Origin: Variovorax sp.
GTDB lineage: Bacteria > Pseudomonadota > Gammaproteobacteria > Burkholderiales > Burkholderiaceae_C
Assembly: GCA_025352265.1 (NCBI GenBank)
Contig: JANXTS010000075.1
Location: forward strand, 1 to 64,000
DNA length: 64,000 bases
Direction: 5' to 3'
This document shows positions 34,953 to 43,914 of the stretch, in pieces; position 1 is the stretch's first letter; each line of letters opens with the position of its first letter. The notes under the pieces were generated by a model. That model saw only the letters and a list, made by a program, of their open reading frames with translations. It had not been told where the DNA came from and did not search any database. Position numbers and translations under genes: made by a program.

Positions 34953-35825
34953 TCAGGCGTTCGCCGGCTCTCCGAACCTGAAGCTCGACACCACCAGCCC
35001 GCCCATGAATGCGTCTTCGTGATAGACGCGATCCCCAACCTCACCCTCGGCCGCGCCGACGGCGACCATCAGCGGGATCAGATGCTCTTCACGCGGATGT
35101 GCGACGCGCGCGGCCGGCGCCGTCGACCAGACCTGCAACTGCTTGGCGCGATCGGCAGGCGCGCCCTGCACCACCGCATCGTCGAGCCAGTCGTCGAACG
35201 CTTTCGAAACTTCGTGCGCCTGCGGCCCGAAGTTGCGCAGGTTGTGATAACTCAGGCCGCTGCCGATGATCAACACGTCTTCGTCTCGCAGCGGAGCTAG
35301 CGCGCGGCCCAGCGCCAGGTGCGCGGCCGGATCGAGCCCACGCATCAGCGACAACTGCACGATCGGCACATCGGCTTCGGGATAGATCGCGACCATCGGA
35401 GAGAACGTGCCATGGTCGAAGCCACGGTCGACATCGATTGCCACCGGCAGGCCCGCACCGTCGATGAGTTCCATCACTCGGCGCGCCAGCGTCGGCGAGC
35501 CCGGCGCGTTGTATTGCACCGTGTACGTGTGTGCCGGAAAACCGCCGTAGTCGTAAATCATCGGCGGTCTCGGGCTGCCCATCACGGTAAAGGCGGACTC
35601 TTCCCAATGGGCCGAAACCATCAGGATGGCGCGCGGTTTGCGGCCGATCTGGCGCGGCATGTCGGCCAGCGAGGCTTCGAGCTGCGAATAGGCATTGCCC
35701 ATCTCTTTCTTCATCCAGGGCCAGGGGCCGCCGCCATGCGAGATGAAGTAGGTCGGCAAGCGTGGGGCGGTCGTGTTCGACGATGTCGTTGTCGTTGTCG
35801 TTGTCGTTGTCGCAGCATTGGTCAT
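34953..35825 (-). CDS. 4,5-DOPA dioxygenase-like extradiol dioxygenase (LigB/DODA type)
   Basis: A 290-residue class III extradiol ring-cleavage enzyme, YgiD-like. ATG 35825 is preceded by AAAGGAGC, which settles the start. Metal and active-site histidines are seen in TYFISHGGGPWPW, VSAHWEE, GFDHGTFSP and SGLSYHNLRNFGP. Related proteins use Zn/Fe and cleave catechols such as L-DOPA; the physiological substrate is unknown. The N-terminus carries a run of Thr codons from a hexanucleotide repeat. A LysR regulator diverges from it, a common arrangement for this family. Confidence 0.85.
   Translation of the reverse strand: MTNAATTTTTTTTTSSNTTAPRLPTYFISHGGGPWPWMKKEMGNAYSQLEASLADMPRQIGRKPRAILMVSAHWEESAFTVMGSPRPPMIYDYGGFPAHTYTVQYNAPGSPTLARRVMELIDGAGLPVAIDVDRGFDHGTFSPMVAIYPEADVPIVQLSLMRGLDPAAHLALGRALAPLRDEDVLIIGSGLSYHNLRNFGPQAHEVSKAFDDWLDDAVVQGAPADRAKQLQVWSTAPAARVAHPREEHLIPLMVAVGAAEGEVGDRVYHEDAFMGGLVVSSFRFGEPANA
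35784..35812. repeat. Hexanucleotide microsatellite TGTCGT
   Basis: The unit TGTCGT is repeated four times plus five bases inside the 5' coding end of the dioxygenase gene. On the coding strand it is ACGACA, encoding only Thr. Changes of whole units would lengthen or shorten the Thr run without shifting the frame. Confidence 0.9.
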
Positions 35826-35917
35826 TGCAAAGCTCCTTTGCATCGAATGTAGTGATTTCCCTTACAGAATTCGAGAGCCGTGCATTCAATGATCGGTTTC
35901 TTCCAAAGAAAGCATCG

Positions 35918-36811
35918 ATGGACCGGATGACCAGCCTTCGCGTGTTCCGCGACGTTGTCGAGTCGGGCAGCTTCACCGCTGCGGCCGATCGGCTCTCGAT
36001 GTCGCCGCCGATGGTCAGCAAGCACATCGCGCAGCTAGAAAAATCGCTAGGTGCGCGGTTGCTCAACCGCTCCAGCCGCCACCTGAGCCTGACCGAAGCC
36101 GGCACCGCCTGGTACGAGCAGAGCGGCCAGGCGCTCGACATGCTCGACGCCGCGCAAGCCGCGATCAGCCAGCGCAACGAAACGCCGCGCGGCCGATTGA
36201 AGGTGAGCGCGCCGGTCTGGTGCGCCACGCCCCGTTTCGCGCACGTGCTCGCCGACTATCGCCAGCGCTACCCCGAGGTCCTCATCGACATCCATCTGGA
36301 AAACCGCAAGATCGATCTGGCTGCCGATGGCTACGACCTGGCGTTGCGCGCGACGCAGGAGCCCTCGCCCGCGCTGATCGCGCGGGCGCTTTGCAAGGTT
36401 CAGTTCCACTTGGTCGCGGCCACCGACTACGTGCTTCGAGCCGGCGAGCCATCGGTGCCGGCCGACCTGGCGAAGTTGAATGCCATCGTGCCGAGCTACG
36501 TCAACATCGAAGGCCTTGCGTTGAAGGGTTCAGGCGGACGACAGGCGCCGTTGCGCCTGCGGCCCGTGATGCTCTCCGACGACACCACGCTCACGCTGCA
36601 CGCGGTTCGCGCCGGCATGGGAATGGCGTTTTTGCCGGAATGGCTTGTTGACGACGACCTGGCGCGCGGCGCGCTGACGCGGCTGGTGCCGGAGTACGCC
36701 GCGCCCGCCGTCACGCTGTTCGCGGTGTACACCAGCAGGCAGTACATGGCGCCCAAGCTGCGCAGCTTTATTGATTTCTTGAGCGAGCAGCTTTCGGCAT
36801 CAGCGCCTTGA
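35918..36811 (+). CDS. LysR-family transcriptional regulator
   Basis: A 297-residue LysR regulator from ATG 35918 (MDRMTSLRVFRDVVESGSFT). The N-terminal helix-turn-helix spans about residues 5-65 (FTAAADRLSMSPPMVSKHIA, LLNRSSRHLSLTEAG). The effector domain begins near 90 (RGRLKVSAPVWC). It is divergent from the dioxygenase gene with 92 bases between the starts, so it most likely controls that gene. The 5' open frame seen further upstream overlaps the Thr repeat and is not used. Confidence 0.88.
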   Translation: MDRMTSLRVFRDVVESGSFTAAADRLSMSPPMVSKHIAQLEKSLGARLLNRSSRHLSLTEAGTAWYEQSGQALDMLDAAQAAISQRNETPRGRLKVSAPVWCATPRFAHVLADYRQRYPEVLIDIHLENRKIDLAADGYDLALRATQEPSPALIARALCKVQFHLVAATDYVLRAGEPSVPADLAKLNAIVPSYVNIEGLALKGSGGRQAPLRLRPVMLSDDTTLTLHAVRAGMGMAFLPEWLVDDDLARGALTRLVPEYAAPAVTLFAVYTSRQYMAPKLRSFIDFLSEQLSASAP

Positions 36812-37130
36812 TGTGCTGGCGCAGCAGGGCCGGCGGCATCGTCATTTGCATCATCTGCATGCAGCGCTCCAGCCGGCCATCGCGCGTCAGCAGCTTTTGC
36901 ACCGCGAGGTCGATCAGGTCGCGGCTGAACTCGCTGTCGTCGGCACAGCGATCGGCGTTCGCCATCAGCTAGCTGGTGATCATGTCGAGCGGTGTGAGGG
37001 TCGCGACACCGCACAGGGTGTCGGCAGCTGCCGGCGTTGCCAGTTCGATGCGCGCTTCGAGGACGATTTCGAACTTGATGCCCCTGCTTGCGGTGTCATT
37101 TGCGGTGTCGCCCAGAGCTTCGCTGCTCAA
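36768..37130 (-). pseudogene. Decayed hypothetical gene with internal amber codon
   Basis: On the minus strand one frame reads ...SEALGDTANDTASRGIKFEI, VLEARIELATPAAADTLCGV, ATLTPLDMITS, then TAG at 36969-36971, and continues LMANADRCADDSEFSRDLID, LAVQKLLTRDGRLERCMQMM to a stop at 36768. The two halves together look like one small protein interrupted by a single stop. Its 3' end overlaps the LysR gene by 44 bases. I do not recognise the family. The alternative is chance open frame in GC-rich DNA. The rest of the 36812-37258 gap shows no other gene. Confidence 0.35.
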
Positions 37131-37258
37131 ACCAACACGGTACGTATGCCGTACTGGTTGAGAAACGGTTTGAACGCCGTAAAGCCGTATGTGTTCGCCG
37201 TTTGCCCGCCATCACGGACAATTCCAAGATTGCGCGTCGACGCTGGAGATAGATCCTT

Positions 37259-39130
37259 TTGCCTGCCTTGTTCCGCTTTTTCGAGAAGCTTGCCCATCCG
37301 TATCCGCCCGCCGAACCGCCGCTTCCGCCGCACGGCTTCTTCGCCTTCCTGTGGGCCTGCACAGATGGCGTGCGCGGCAAGATCGCGACCATGGCACTGC
37401 TTACCGCAGCCATATCGTCTTTCGAGGCGTTGCTGTTCGCGATGCTTGGCCGCATCGTCGACTGGCTGGGTGGCCAGGTGCCGGCGCGGTTATGGGAAGA
37501 GCGCGGCACCACGTTGATGTGGCTAGGCTTCGCTCTCGCGGCGAGCATTGGAGTCGTTGCGTTGCAGACCATCGTCAAGCACCAGACGCTGGCGGTAAAT
37601 TTGCCGATGCGGCTGCGCTGGAACTTCCACCGATTGATGCTGGGTCAGAGCATGGCCTTCTACCAAGACGAGTTTGCCGGTCGCATCACGGCCAAGGTGA
37701 TGCAGACGGCGCTGGCGGTGCGCGACACCGTCTTCGTATTAGCCGACGTGCTGGTGGCAATGGGCGTCTACGTCGCGACCATGATCGTGCTGGTCGCCGT
37801 GCTCGACACGCAATTGATATGGCCCTTCGTGATCTGGCTCGCGCTCTATTTGGCGCAGCTCGCTTTCTTCGTGCCGCGACTGGGCAAGGTCGGCAAGGCG
37901 CAGGCCGACGCGCGCGCCCTGATGACCGGCCGCATCACCGATGCGTACACCAACATTGCCACTGTCAAGCTGTTCTCGCATACGCAGCGCGAGGCCGGCT
38001 TTGCTCGTGACGCGATGCGCGAGTTCATGCACACCGGCTACGGGCAGATGCGGCTGGTAAGCCTCTTCGAGATCACCAACCACGCACTGAGCATGGGGCT
38101 CACCGCCGGCATGTGCGGCATGGCACTGTGGTTGTGGTCGAGCGGCGCGGTCGGCATCGGAGCGGTAGCGGCATCGACCGCGATGGCCTTGCGGCTGCAG
38201 GGCATGTCGCACTGGATCATGTGGGAGATGACCAGCTTGTTCGAGAACATCGGCACGGTGCAGGACGGCATGAAGACGCTGTCGCTGCCGCGCACGGTGC
38301 TCGACGTTCCGGCCGCAGCGGAACTCGTCGTGCCGCGCGGCGAAGTGCGCTTCGACCACGCCAGCTTTCGCTACTCGGGCGCAGGCCGTCACGTCATAAA
38401 CGACATGACGCTCACCGTGGCGCCGGGAGAAAAGATCGGTCTCGTCGGCCGTTCGGGTGCCGGCAAATCGACGTTGGTCAACCTGCTGCTGCGCTTTCAC
38501 GATCTGGAGAGCGGACGCATCCTGATCGACGGGCAGGACATCGCCAAGGTCACGCAAGATTCGCTGCGTCGCCACATCGGCATGGTCACGCAAGACACGT
38601 CGCTGCTGCATCGCTCTGTCTCCGACAACATCGACTACGGTCGGCCCGACGCAGGCGATGCCGCCGTGCGTTCTGCTGCCGAGCGTGCCGAGGCGCACGA
38701 GTTCATTCAGACGCTCGGCGATGCCAAGGGACGTCAAGGCTACGAAGCGCACGTCGGAGAGCGCGGCGTCAAGTTGTCGGGCGGCCAGCGTCAACGGGTC
38801 GCCATCGCGCGCGTGATGTTGAAGGACGCGCCGATCCTCCTGCTCGACGAAGCTACCAGCGCGCTCGACTCCGAAGTAGAAGCGGCAATCCAGCAAAGTC
38901 TGTACACGTTGATGGAGGGCAAGACGGTGATCGCCATCGCCCACCGACTGTCGACCATCGCGGCAATGGACCGCCTGATCGTGCTGGACGAGGGGCGTGT
39001 GGTCGAAGAAGGCGATCACAAGACGCTGTTGTCGCAAAACGGTTTGTATGCGCGTCTTTGGGCGCACCAGAGTGGCGGCTTTCTAGGCGATGGGGCTGAG
39101 GGCGACAGCGGCGGCGACGACCGATCGTGA
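37259..39130 (+). CDS. ABC exporter, fused permease and ATPase
   Basis: A 623-residue half-transporter of the MsbA/multidrug type that would work as a homodimer. The TTG start at 37259 gives MPALFRFFEKLAHPYPPAEP; a GGAG lies about 10 bases upstream. Six helices span about residues 40-310. The ATPase has Walker A VGRSGAGKST near 400, the Q-loop MVTQDTSLLH, the signature KLSGGQRQR, Walker B APILLLDEATSALDSE and the H-loop AIAHRLST. Substrate unknown; lipid or drug export is the family role. The gene stands alone. Confidence 0.88.
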   Translation: MPALFRFFEKLAHPYPPAEPPLPPHGFFAFLWACTDGVRGKIATMALLTAAISSFEALLFAMLGRIVDWLGGQVPARLWEERGTTLMWLGFALAASIGVVALQTIVKHQTLAVNLPMRLRWNFHRLMLGQSMAFYQDEFAGRITAKVMQTALAVRDTVFVLADVLVAMGVYVATMIVLVAVLDTQLIWPFVIWLALYLAQLAFFVPRLGKVGKAQADARALMTGRITDAYTNIATVKLFSHTQREAGFARDAMREFMHTGYGQMRLVSLFEITNHALSMGLTAGMCGMALWLWSSGAVGIGAVAASTAMALRLQGMSHWIMWEMTSLFENIGTVQDGMKTLSLPRTVLDVPAAAELVVPRGEVRFDHASFRYSGAGRHVINDMTLTVAPGEKIGLVGRSGAGKSTLVNLLLRFHDLESGRILIDGQDIAKVTQDSLRRHIGMVTQDTSLLHRSVSDNIDYGRPDAGDAAVRSAAERAEAHEFIQTLGDAKGRQGYEAHVGERGVKLSGGQRQRVAIARVMLKDAPILLLDEATSALDSEVEAAIQQSLYTLMEGKTVIAIAHRLSTIAAMDRLIVLDEGRVVEEGDHKTLLSQNGLYARLWAHQSGGFLGDGAEGDSGGDDRS

Positions 39131-39278
39131 TGATCCGATCCCGTTTCACGCTTGACTCGATGCCCATCGACCAGTGTTTTCTTTGCAAGTCCTACAGCAT
39201 GCGCAGACCACCGCCGACAACCTGGCAAAGCCTTTGCCGCGACAGTCAACGCGTTCTACACAAAGAGGAGCAGTTGCT

Positions 39279-39353
39279 GTGAATTCCATCATTTACATCG
39301 TCGGTTTGGTCGTCGTCGTTGTTGCAGTGCTTTCTTTCTTCGGGCTTCGCTGA
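39279..39353 (+). CDS. 24-residue single-helix membrane peptide
   Basis: A GTG-initiated 25-codon frame encodes MNSIIYIVGLVVVVVAVLSF followed by FGLR, almost entirely one hydrophobic helix. A very strong Shine-Dalgarno AAAGAGGAG (39262-39270) lies 8 bases upstream, and a perfect 11-bp hairpin follows at 39406-39431. The good start signal, isolated position and own downstream hairpin argue that it is a real small gene. It resembles the tiny hydrophobic proteins found in many Proteobacteria; function unknown. Confidence 0.7.
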   Translation: MNSIIYIVGLVVVVVAVLSFFGLR

Positions 39354-39405
39354 AAGCGGATCGAAAGCACAAGCCGAGCAGCGCGGTCCCGCAAGGGATG
39401 GCATT

Positions 39406-39431
39406 CAACGGGGCCGTTCGCGGCCCCGTTG
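39406..39431 (+). terminator. Hairpin with TTCG loop after the small membrane gene
   Basis: CAACGGGGCCG and CGGCCCCGTTG pair perfectly over 11 bp around a TTCG loop. There is no run of T afterwards, so it may act as a processing or protecting hairpin rather than a strict intrinsic terminator. Confidence 0.55.
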
Positions 39432-39496
39432 TCCGTTGTGAGCCGGGCATAATTTCCGCGCGCGCCCATCACGACCCAGAGCGACCAAGGAATTCG

Positions 39497-40927
39497 TTGA
39501 ACCCGACACTGAAAGACGCGGTCGTCACCGAATCGGTGCGGTGGGTAGAAGTTTCCGGTCCGCTGGACGACGCGGAAGCGGTGCGTTCAGCGATGTCCAT
39601 GTCGAATGTCGGCGGCACAGGTCAAAGCATCGATTCCGCTCGGATCACCGAACGCGCCCACATTCTCGGGCGCCGCATCGGGCTTGAAAACGAACTCGCG
39701 CGCGGGCGGGCATGGGCGCCTTGGATCTTGCTGGCGTTGGTGACCGTCGTCGTCTTTGCCGGACTCGGCGTTGCAGGCAATGTGATCGGCGGCGACCGCA
39801 AAATCAATGTCATGGTCGCGCTGGCCAGCCTGCTCGGACTGCACTTGCTGACGCTGCTTGTGTGGCTGATCGGGCTGGTATTTCCCTTTGGCTCATTCGG
39901 TTCGTTCAGCCCGTCGTTCGGCGCGATCTGGCTTGCACTCACCGCGCGTGTCGCCGGCGGCAAGCGCGGGCAAGCACCGGTGTTGCTGCGCGCGACCACC
40001 GGCCTGTTGACGCGAGCGCGGCTGCTGCCCTGGGCGCTCGGTTTCGTGAGCCACACGATCTGGACCTTGTCTTTCGCGGTCATCGTGGCCGCCCTCCTCT
40101 TCGCGCTGGCGTTTCGCAACTACACGCTGAATTGGGAGACCACGATTCTGGAGCCGGGATTCTTCGTTCGCAGCGTTCAATTGCTCGGCACTGCGCCTTC
40201 GTGGTTCGGTTTTCCGGTGCCCGATGCGCGGACGGTGCTGTCGGCTCCGGATGCGGAGTCGCTCGTTGGCCAGCGTACCTGGGCGCTGTGGTTGACCGGC
40301 TGCGTCGTGGTCTATGGCCTCTTGCCTCGCTTGTTTCTGATGATGTTGAGCGCAGCTGTCTGGCAGGCCCGCAAGGGTGCGCTGCGGCCTGACCTCCGCG
40401 ATGCGTATTACCTGAAGTTGCTGGTGCGCTTCGAAGCGCTGCAGCCGCCTCGAATAGTCGATGCCGACGCTGGGCGCGTGCGACAAGGCGCAGTGGCTGG
40501 CCTCTCTGCAAGCGACACGTTGAAGACGTTCTGGACCATCGGATTCGAGCTGCCTGATGAGGCGCCCTGGCCACCCGTCCTGACGGTGCCGCCTGCCGCC
40601 CACTGCGTTCGAATCGATGGCGGCGCAACCCAGCGCGCCGGGGTACTCGCGGCATTGGCCGGCGCGCGACCGGCACGGGTGATCGTCGTTTGCAATGGCG
40701 CGTCGAGCCCCGACCGTGGTGCAGAACGCTTCGTACGCGAAGTGCAGAGCCGGTGCGGCGAATGCCGACTTTGGCTGTGGGGCGTGTCGACCACGCCGGC
40801 ACGCTGGCGCGACTGGATGGTCGAGGTCGGCATTACGCAGTGGCAGGACGATTGTGCGGCGCCGGCCGATCTGAATGCAGGCACGGCTGCGCTCACTGGT
40901 CCCAGCGAAACGAGCGCGCGGCCATGA
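39497..40927 (+). CDS. DUF2868-type membrane protein
   Basis: A 476-residue membrane protein. The TTG start at 39497 is supported by AAGGA five bases upstream. The N-terminal part is soluble (about 70 residues). Helices follow near 75-97, 105-130, 175-205 and 255-285 (WILLALVTVVVFAGLGV; LLTLLVWLIGLVFPFGS). The C-terminal region contains ARVIVVCNGASSPDRG, then RFVREVQSRCGECRLWLWGV. This matches the DUF2868 architecture. It forms an ATGA overlap with the following GTPase gene, and the two are a conserved pair in Burkholderiales. Function unknown. Confidence 0.75.
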   Translation: MNPTLKDAVVTESVRWVEVSGPLDDAEAVRSAMSMSNVGGTGQSIDSARITERAHILGRRIGLENELARGRAWAPWILLALVTVVVFAGLGVAGNVIGGDRKINVMVALASLLGLHLLTLLVWLIGLVFPFGSFGSFSPSFGAIWLALTARVAGGKRGQAPVLLRATTGLLTRARLLPWALGFVSHTIWTLSFAVIVAALLFALAFRNYTLNWETTILEPGFFVRSVQLLGTAPSWFGFPVPDARTVLSAPDAESLVGQRTWALWLTGCVVVYGLLPRLFLMMLSAAVWQARKGALRPDLRDAYYLKLLVRFEALQPPRIVDADAGRVRQGAVAGLSASDTLKTFWTIGFELPDEAPWPPVLTVPPAAHCVRIDGGATQRAGVLAALAGARPARVIVVCNGASSPDRGAERFVREVQSRCGECRLWLWGVSTTPARWRDWMVEVGITQWQDDCAAPADLNAGTAALTGPSETSARP

Positions 40928-42336
40928 GTGACAAGACCGCCGGGAACCATCGCGGCCAGCAAGCCATCCGCATCGCCGTGGTCGGACATACCAATGCCGG
41001 CAAGACCTCGCTGCTTCGCACGCTGACCCGCCGCATCGACTTTGGCGAGGTGTCTGAACGGCCTGGAACCACGCGCCATGTAGAGAGCATCGATCTGAAA
41101 ATCGACGGCCACAGCGTCGTTCGATTTCTCGACACGCCGGGGCTCGAAGACGCGGTGTCGCTCCGGCAGCATCTCGAAGCCTTCGACAGCACGCAAACAC
41201 CGCCCGATCGCATTCGCGAATTCCTTCGCAGCCCCGAGGCGCACGGCACGTTCGAGCAAGAGGCCAAGGTGCTGCGCGCGATGCTCGATGTCGACGCGGC
41301 TTTTCTGGTCATCGATGCACGCGAGCCGGTACTGCCCAAGTTTCGCGCGGAGATCGAGCTGCTGAACTCGTGCGCTCGACCGGTCTTGCCCGTTTTGAAT
41401 TTCGTGCGCGATGCCGCGAGCCGTGAGCCTGCTTGGAAAGATCTGTTGTCGGCTTACGGACTGCACGTGCTGGTGCGCTTCGACGCAGCAGCGCCCTTCA
41501 CCGGTGCCGAGCGCGATCTCTACCGCGACCTCGCGACCTTGCTGCGGGATCACCGCGAACTGCTGCACGGGGCCGTCGAGCAACTCGAAACCGAAGCGAT
41601 GGATCGACGCCATGCCGCGGCGGCCAGCATCGCCGAACTGCTGGTCGACGCGGCGGCGGTACGTCGCACGGCATCCGCTGCGGAGTTTGCCGACGCAGCC
41701 AAACGCGAAGCGCTGGTCGCAGCGCTGCGCCAGTCGATCACCGACCGGGCGCAGCGCTGTACGGACGACCTGCTCGCGCTCTACGGATTTAGGCAAGGCG
41801 ATGCCGACGAGGCGCCGCTACGGTCCATCGAGGGACGCTGGACGCTCGACTTCTTCGAGCCTGAAGCCATGAAGGCCGCCGGCCTACTGATGGGCAAAGG
41901 CGTGGTCGCGGGCGCTGCGGTAGGCGTCGTGGCCGACCTCGCGCTGGCCGGACTCTCGCTCGGTGCCGGTGCTGCGCTGGGCGGCGCAATCGGTGGCGCC
42001 GTATCGCAAGGCTGGGGGCCGTTCGGCCGCAAGCTGTTGAACATGATGCGAGACGTACGGGAGTTGAGCATCGAAGACAGCGTGCTGGTCGTGATGGCTG
42101 CGTGGCAGATCCAGTTGGCGCAGGCGCTGGAGCGTCGCGGCCATGCGGCGACCGAACGCATTGCGATCGACGGCAACGCCGATCGCGACGTCGCAACGGC
42201 AGTTCGCGCAGCACGTCCGGCGCGCAGCCACCCCGAGTGGGAAAGCACTCCTCGCTGGCGCTGGACCGCACCGGCCGCCCGCGCGGTGCTGGTCGCCTAC
42301 GTCGCCTTGCCGCTCGAAGCCGCACTGTCGAGTTGA
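40924..42336 (+). CDS. GTPase with DUF3482 domain
   Basis: A 470-residue protein with an N-terminal Era-like G domain. G1 is VVGHTNAGKTSLLR (about residue 19-32), G2 lies near RPGTTRHVES, G3 is FLDTPGLED, and NFVRD sits at the G4 position (a variant of NKxD). A DUF3482-type C-terminal region follows with a glycine/alanine-rich hydrophobic segment (VVAGAAVGVVADLALAGLSL) that could insert into membrane. It is translationally coupled to the DUF2868 protein by an ATGA overlap. The pair may form a membrane-associated GTPase complex; this is inferred. Confidence 0.8.
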   Translation: MSDKTAGNHRGQQAIRIAVVGHTNAGKTSLLRTLTRRIDFGEVSERPGTTRHVESIDLKIDGHSVVRFLDTPGLEDAVSLRQHLEAFDSTQTPPDRIREFLRSPEAHGTFEQEAKVLRAMLDVDAAFLVIDAREPVLPKFRAEIELLNSCARPVLPVLNFVRDAASREPAWKDLLSAYGLHVLVRFDAAAPFTGAERDLYRDLATLLRDHRELLHGAVEQLETEAMDRRHAAAASIAELLVDAAAVRRTASAAEFADAAKREALVAALRQSITDRAQRCTDDLLALYGFRQGDADEAPLRSIEGRWTLDFFEPEAMKAAGLLMGKGVVAGAAVGVVADLALAGLSLGAGAALGGAIGGAVSQGWGPFGRKLLNMMRDVRELSIEDSVLVVMAAWQIQLAQALERRGHAATERIAIDGNADRDVATAVRAARPARSHPEWESTPRWRWTAPAARAVLVAYVALPLEAALSS

Positions 42337-42361
42337 CGCGGCTTCGGGCATCATTCCGTTG

Positions 42362-43117
42362 ATGGAAAACGTCCGTCCACACCCGCTCGTCATCGTCAAA
42401 CTCGGCGACACCTTTCCGCACCTGAGCGAGGACCGCGGTGACTTCGAGCACTGGATCGTCGACGGTCTGGGTGCCACGTCCTTGCCCTTGCTGGTACTCG
42501 ATCCACGGTTCGGCGACACCCTGCCTGCGCCCGACGCCATCGCTGGCGCCATCGTCACCGGATCGCATGCGATGGTCTCGCACCGCGAACCGTGGAGCGA
42601 GCAAACTGCGCGGTGGCTTGCGAGGCTGGTCGCGCACGGCACGCCGCTGCTCGGCATCTGCTTTGGCCATCAGTTGCTCGCGCACGCCATGGGCGGCGAA
42701 GCAGGTGACCATCCAGGCGGCATCGAGATCGGGACCGTCGACATCGCGCTGACCGAAGCTGCACGCGGCGACGCGCTCATGCGCGACTTGCCCCCCCGTT
42801 TCGACGCACATGCCGCGCACAAGCAGAGCGCTCTGCGGCTGCCCGATGGCGCGGTGTTACTGGCCACAAGCGCGCACGAATCCCACCAGGCATTCCGGCT
42901 CGGCGAGCGCGCGTGGGGCCTTCAGTTCCATCCCGAGTTCGACGCCGCCACCATGCGCGGCTATGTCGATTCGATGGCCGACGAATTGGGTGCCCAGGGC
43001 GTCGATGTGGCGTCTTTGCGCGACCGCGTCAAGGCCACCGCCATCGCCGCGCAGTTGCTCGGCCGCTTCGCGCACATCGCCGAAGAACACGACGCCGGCG
43101 CTGCGCGGCCGGGCTGA
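42362..43117 (+). CDS. Class I glutamine amidotransferase-like protein
   Basis: A 251-residue GATase1-domain protein from ATG 42362. It has the nucleophile elbow LLGICFGHQLLAHAMGG with the catalytic Cys near residue 101 and the FHPEF motif with catalytic His and Glu near 187-189. Stand-alone members (YfeJ/GuaA-like glutamine amidotransferases) are linked to gamma-glutamyl compound breakdown or unknown amidation. No synthetase partner is next to it. Confidence 0.82.
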   Translation: MENVRPHPLVIVKLGDTFPHLSEDRGDFEHWIVDGLGATSLPLLVLDPRFGDTLPAPDAIAGAIVTGSHAMVSHREPWSEQTARWLARLVAHGTPLLGICFGHQLLAHAMGGEAGDHPGGIEIGTVDIALTEAARGDALMRDLPPRFDAHAAHKQSALRLPDGAVLLATSAHESHQAFRLGERAWGLQFHPEFDAATMRGYVDSMADELGAQGVDVASLRDRVKATAIAAQLLGRFAHIAEEHDAGAARPG

Positions 43118-43226
43118 CAGTCCCGCACGTCCTGCAACCGGTATCGCGAACATCGGAACGCGACTACAGAAACGCCTTTGCGTTTGCGCTAAGGTGCCTT
43201 CCACCTCTTCTGTCGAAAAGCCCTGC

Positions 43227-43868
43227 ATGTCTACGCCCACTACCGCGCCGCTCGCGCGCAAGCAGTTCTCGATGATTCGCGGCTTCCATCTTGCCGACGT
43301 GTTCACCCTCGGCAATGCGGCGTGCGGCGTGGGCGGCGTCTTCCTCGCGATGGCTTTCGTGGCGAGCCAGTCGATCGATCATTTCCTTTGGGCTGCCGCG
43401 CTGGCGCCAGCGGCTTTTATCTTCGACGTGTTCGACGGTCGCATCGCCCGCTGGCGCCAGACCCACTCCGCTTTGGGCCGCGAGCTCGACTCGCTCGCCG
43501 ACATCATTTCGTTCGGCGTCGCGCCCGCCACACTGGCCTTTGCGGGCGGGCTCAAGGGCGGCTGGGACTGCCTGCTGCTGATCTATTTCGTGTGCTGCGG
43601 CGTCAGCCGGCTCGCGCGCTACAACGTCACCGCCGAGGCGCTCTCGGAAGGCGCTGACAAGGTCAAGTACTTCGAAGGCACGCCGATCCCTACCAGTGTT
43701 GCTCTCGTGGGTTTGCTGGCACTGGCAGCCTGGCAGGGTCGTATCGGCGAGGCGGTGTGGGGCGGTGCCTGGCTCATCGGCCCGTGGGTGTTGCACCCGT
43801 TCACGCTGCTGTTCGGCCTTTCCGGCACTTTGATGATCAGCAAGACGTTGCGAATTCCGAAGTTCTGA
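43227..43868 (+). CDS. pssA: CDP-diacylglycerol--serine O-phosphatidyltransferase
   Basis: A membrane enzyme of 213 residues that makes phosphatidylserine from CDP-diacylglycerol and serine. The CDP-alcohol phosphatidyltransferase signature is complete: D-x2-DG-x2-AR-x8-G-x3-D-x3-D in FDVFDGRIARWRQTHSALGR then ELDSLAD, near residues 69-95. Several helices follow, with FGVAPATLAFAGG and a C-terminal GLSGTLMISKTLRIPKF. The substrate is taken from the overall match to PssA type II; another CDP-alcohol transferase is possible. Confidence 0.85.
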   Translation: MSTPTTAPLARKQFSMIRGFHLADVFTLGNAACGVGGVFLAMAFVASQSIDHFLWAAALAPAAFIFDVFDGRIARWRQTHSALGRELDSLADIISFGVAPATLAFAGGLKGGWDCLLLIYFVCCGVSRLARYNVTAEALSEGADKVKYFEGTPIPTSVALVGLLALAAWQGRIGEAVWGGAWLIGPWVLHPFTLLFGLSGTLMISKTLRIPKF

Positions 43869-43914
43869 GCGCCAGGGTCGGCCTCTCCAACCTCTCTATT
43901 GAAATGATGGACTG

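Noticed and set aside
33424-35022. 532-codon plus-strand frame overlapping the processive GT2 gene
   Set aside because: Arg/Ala/His-rich translation with no motifs; it is the shifted-frame shadow of the GT2 gene, which has complete GT2 motifs.
37739-39067. 442-codon minus-strand frame antisense to the ABC exporter
   Set aside because: No motifs and His/Arg-rich composition; the exporter has all ABC motifs.
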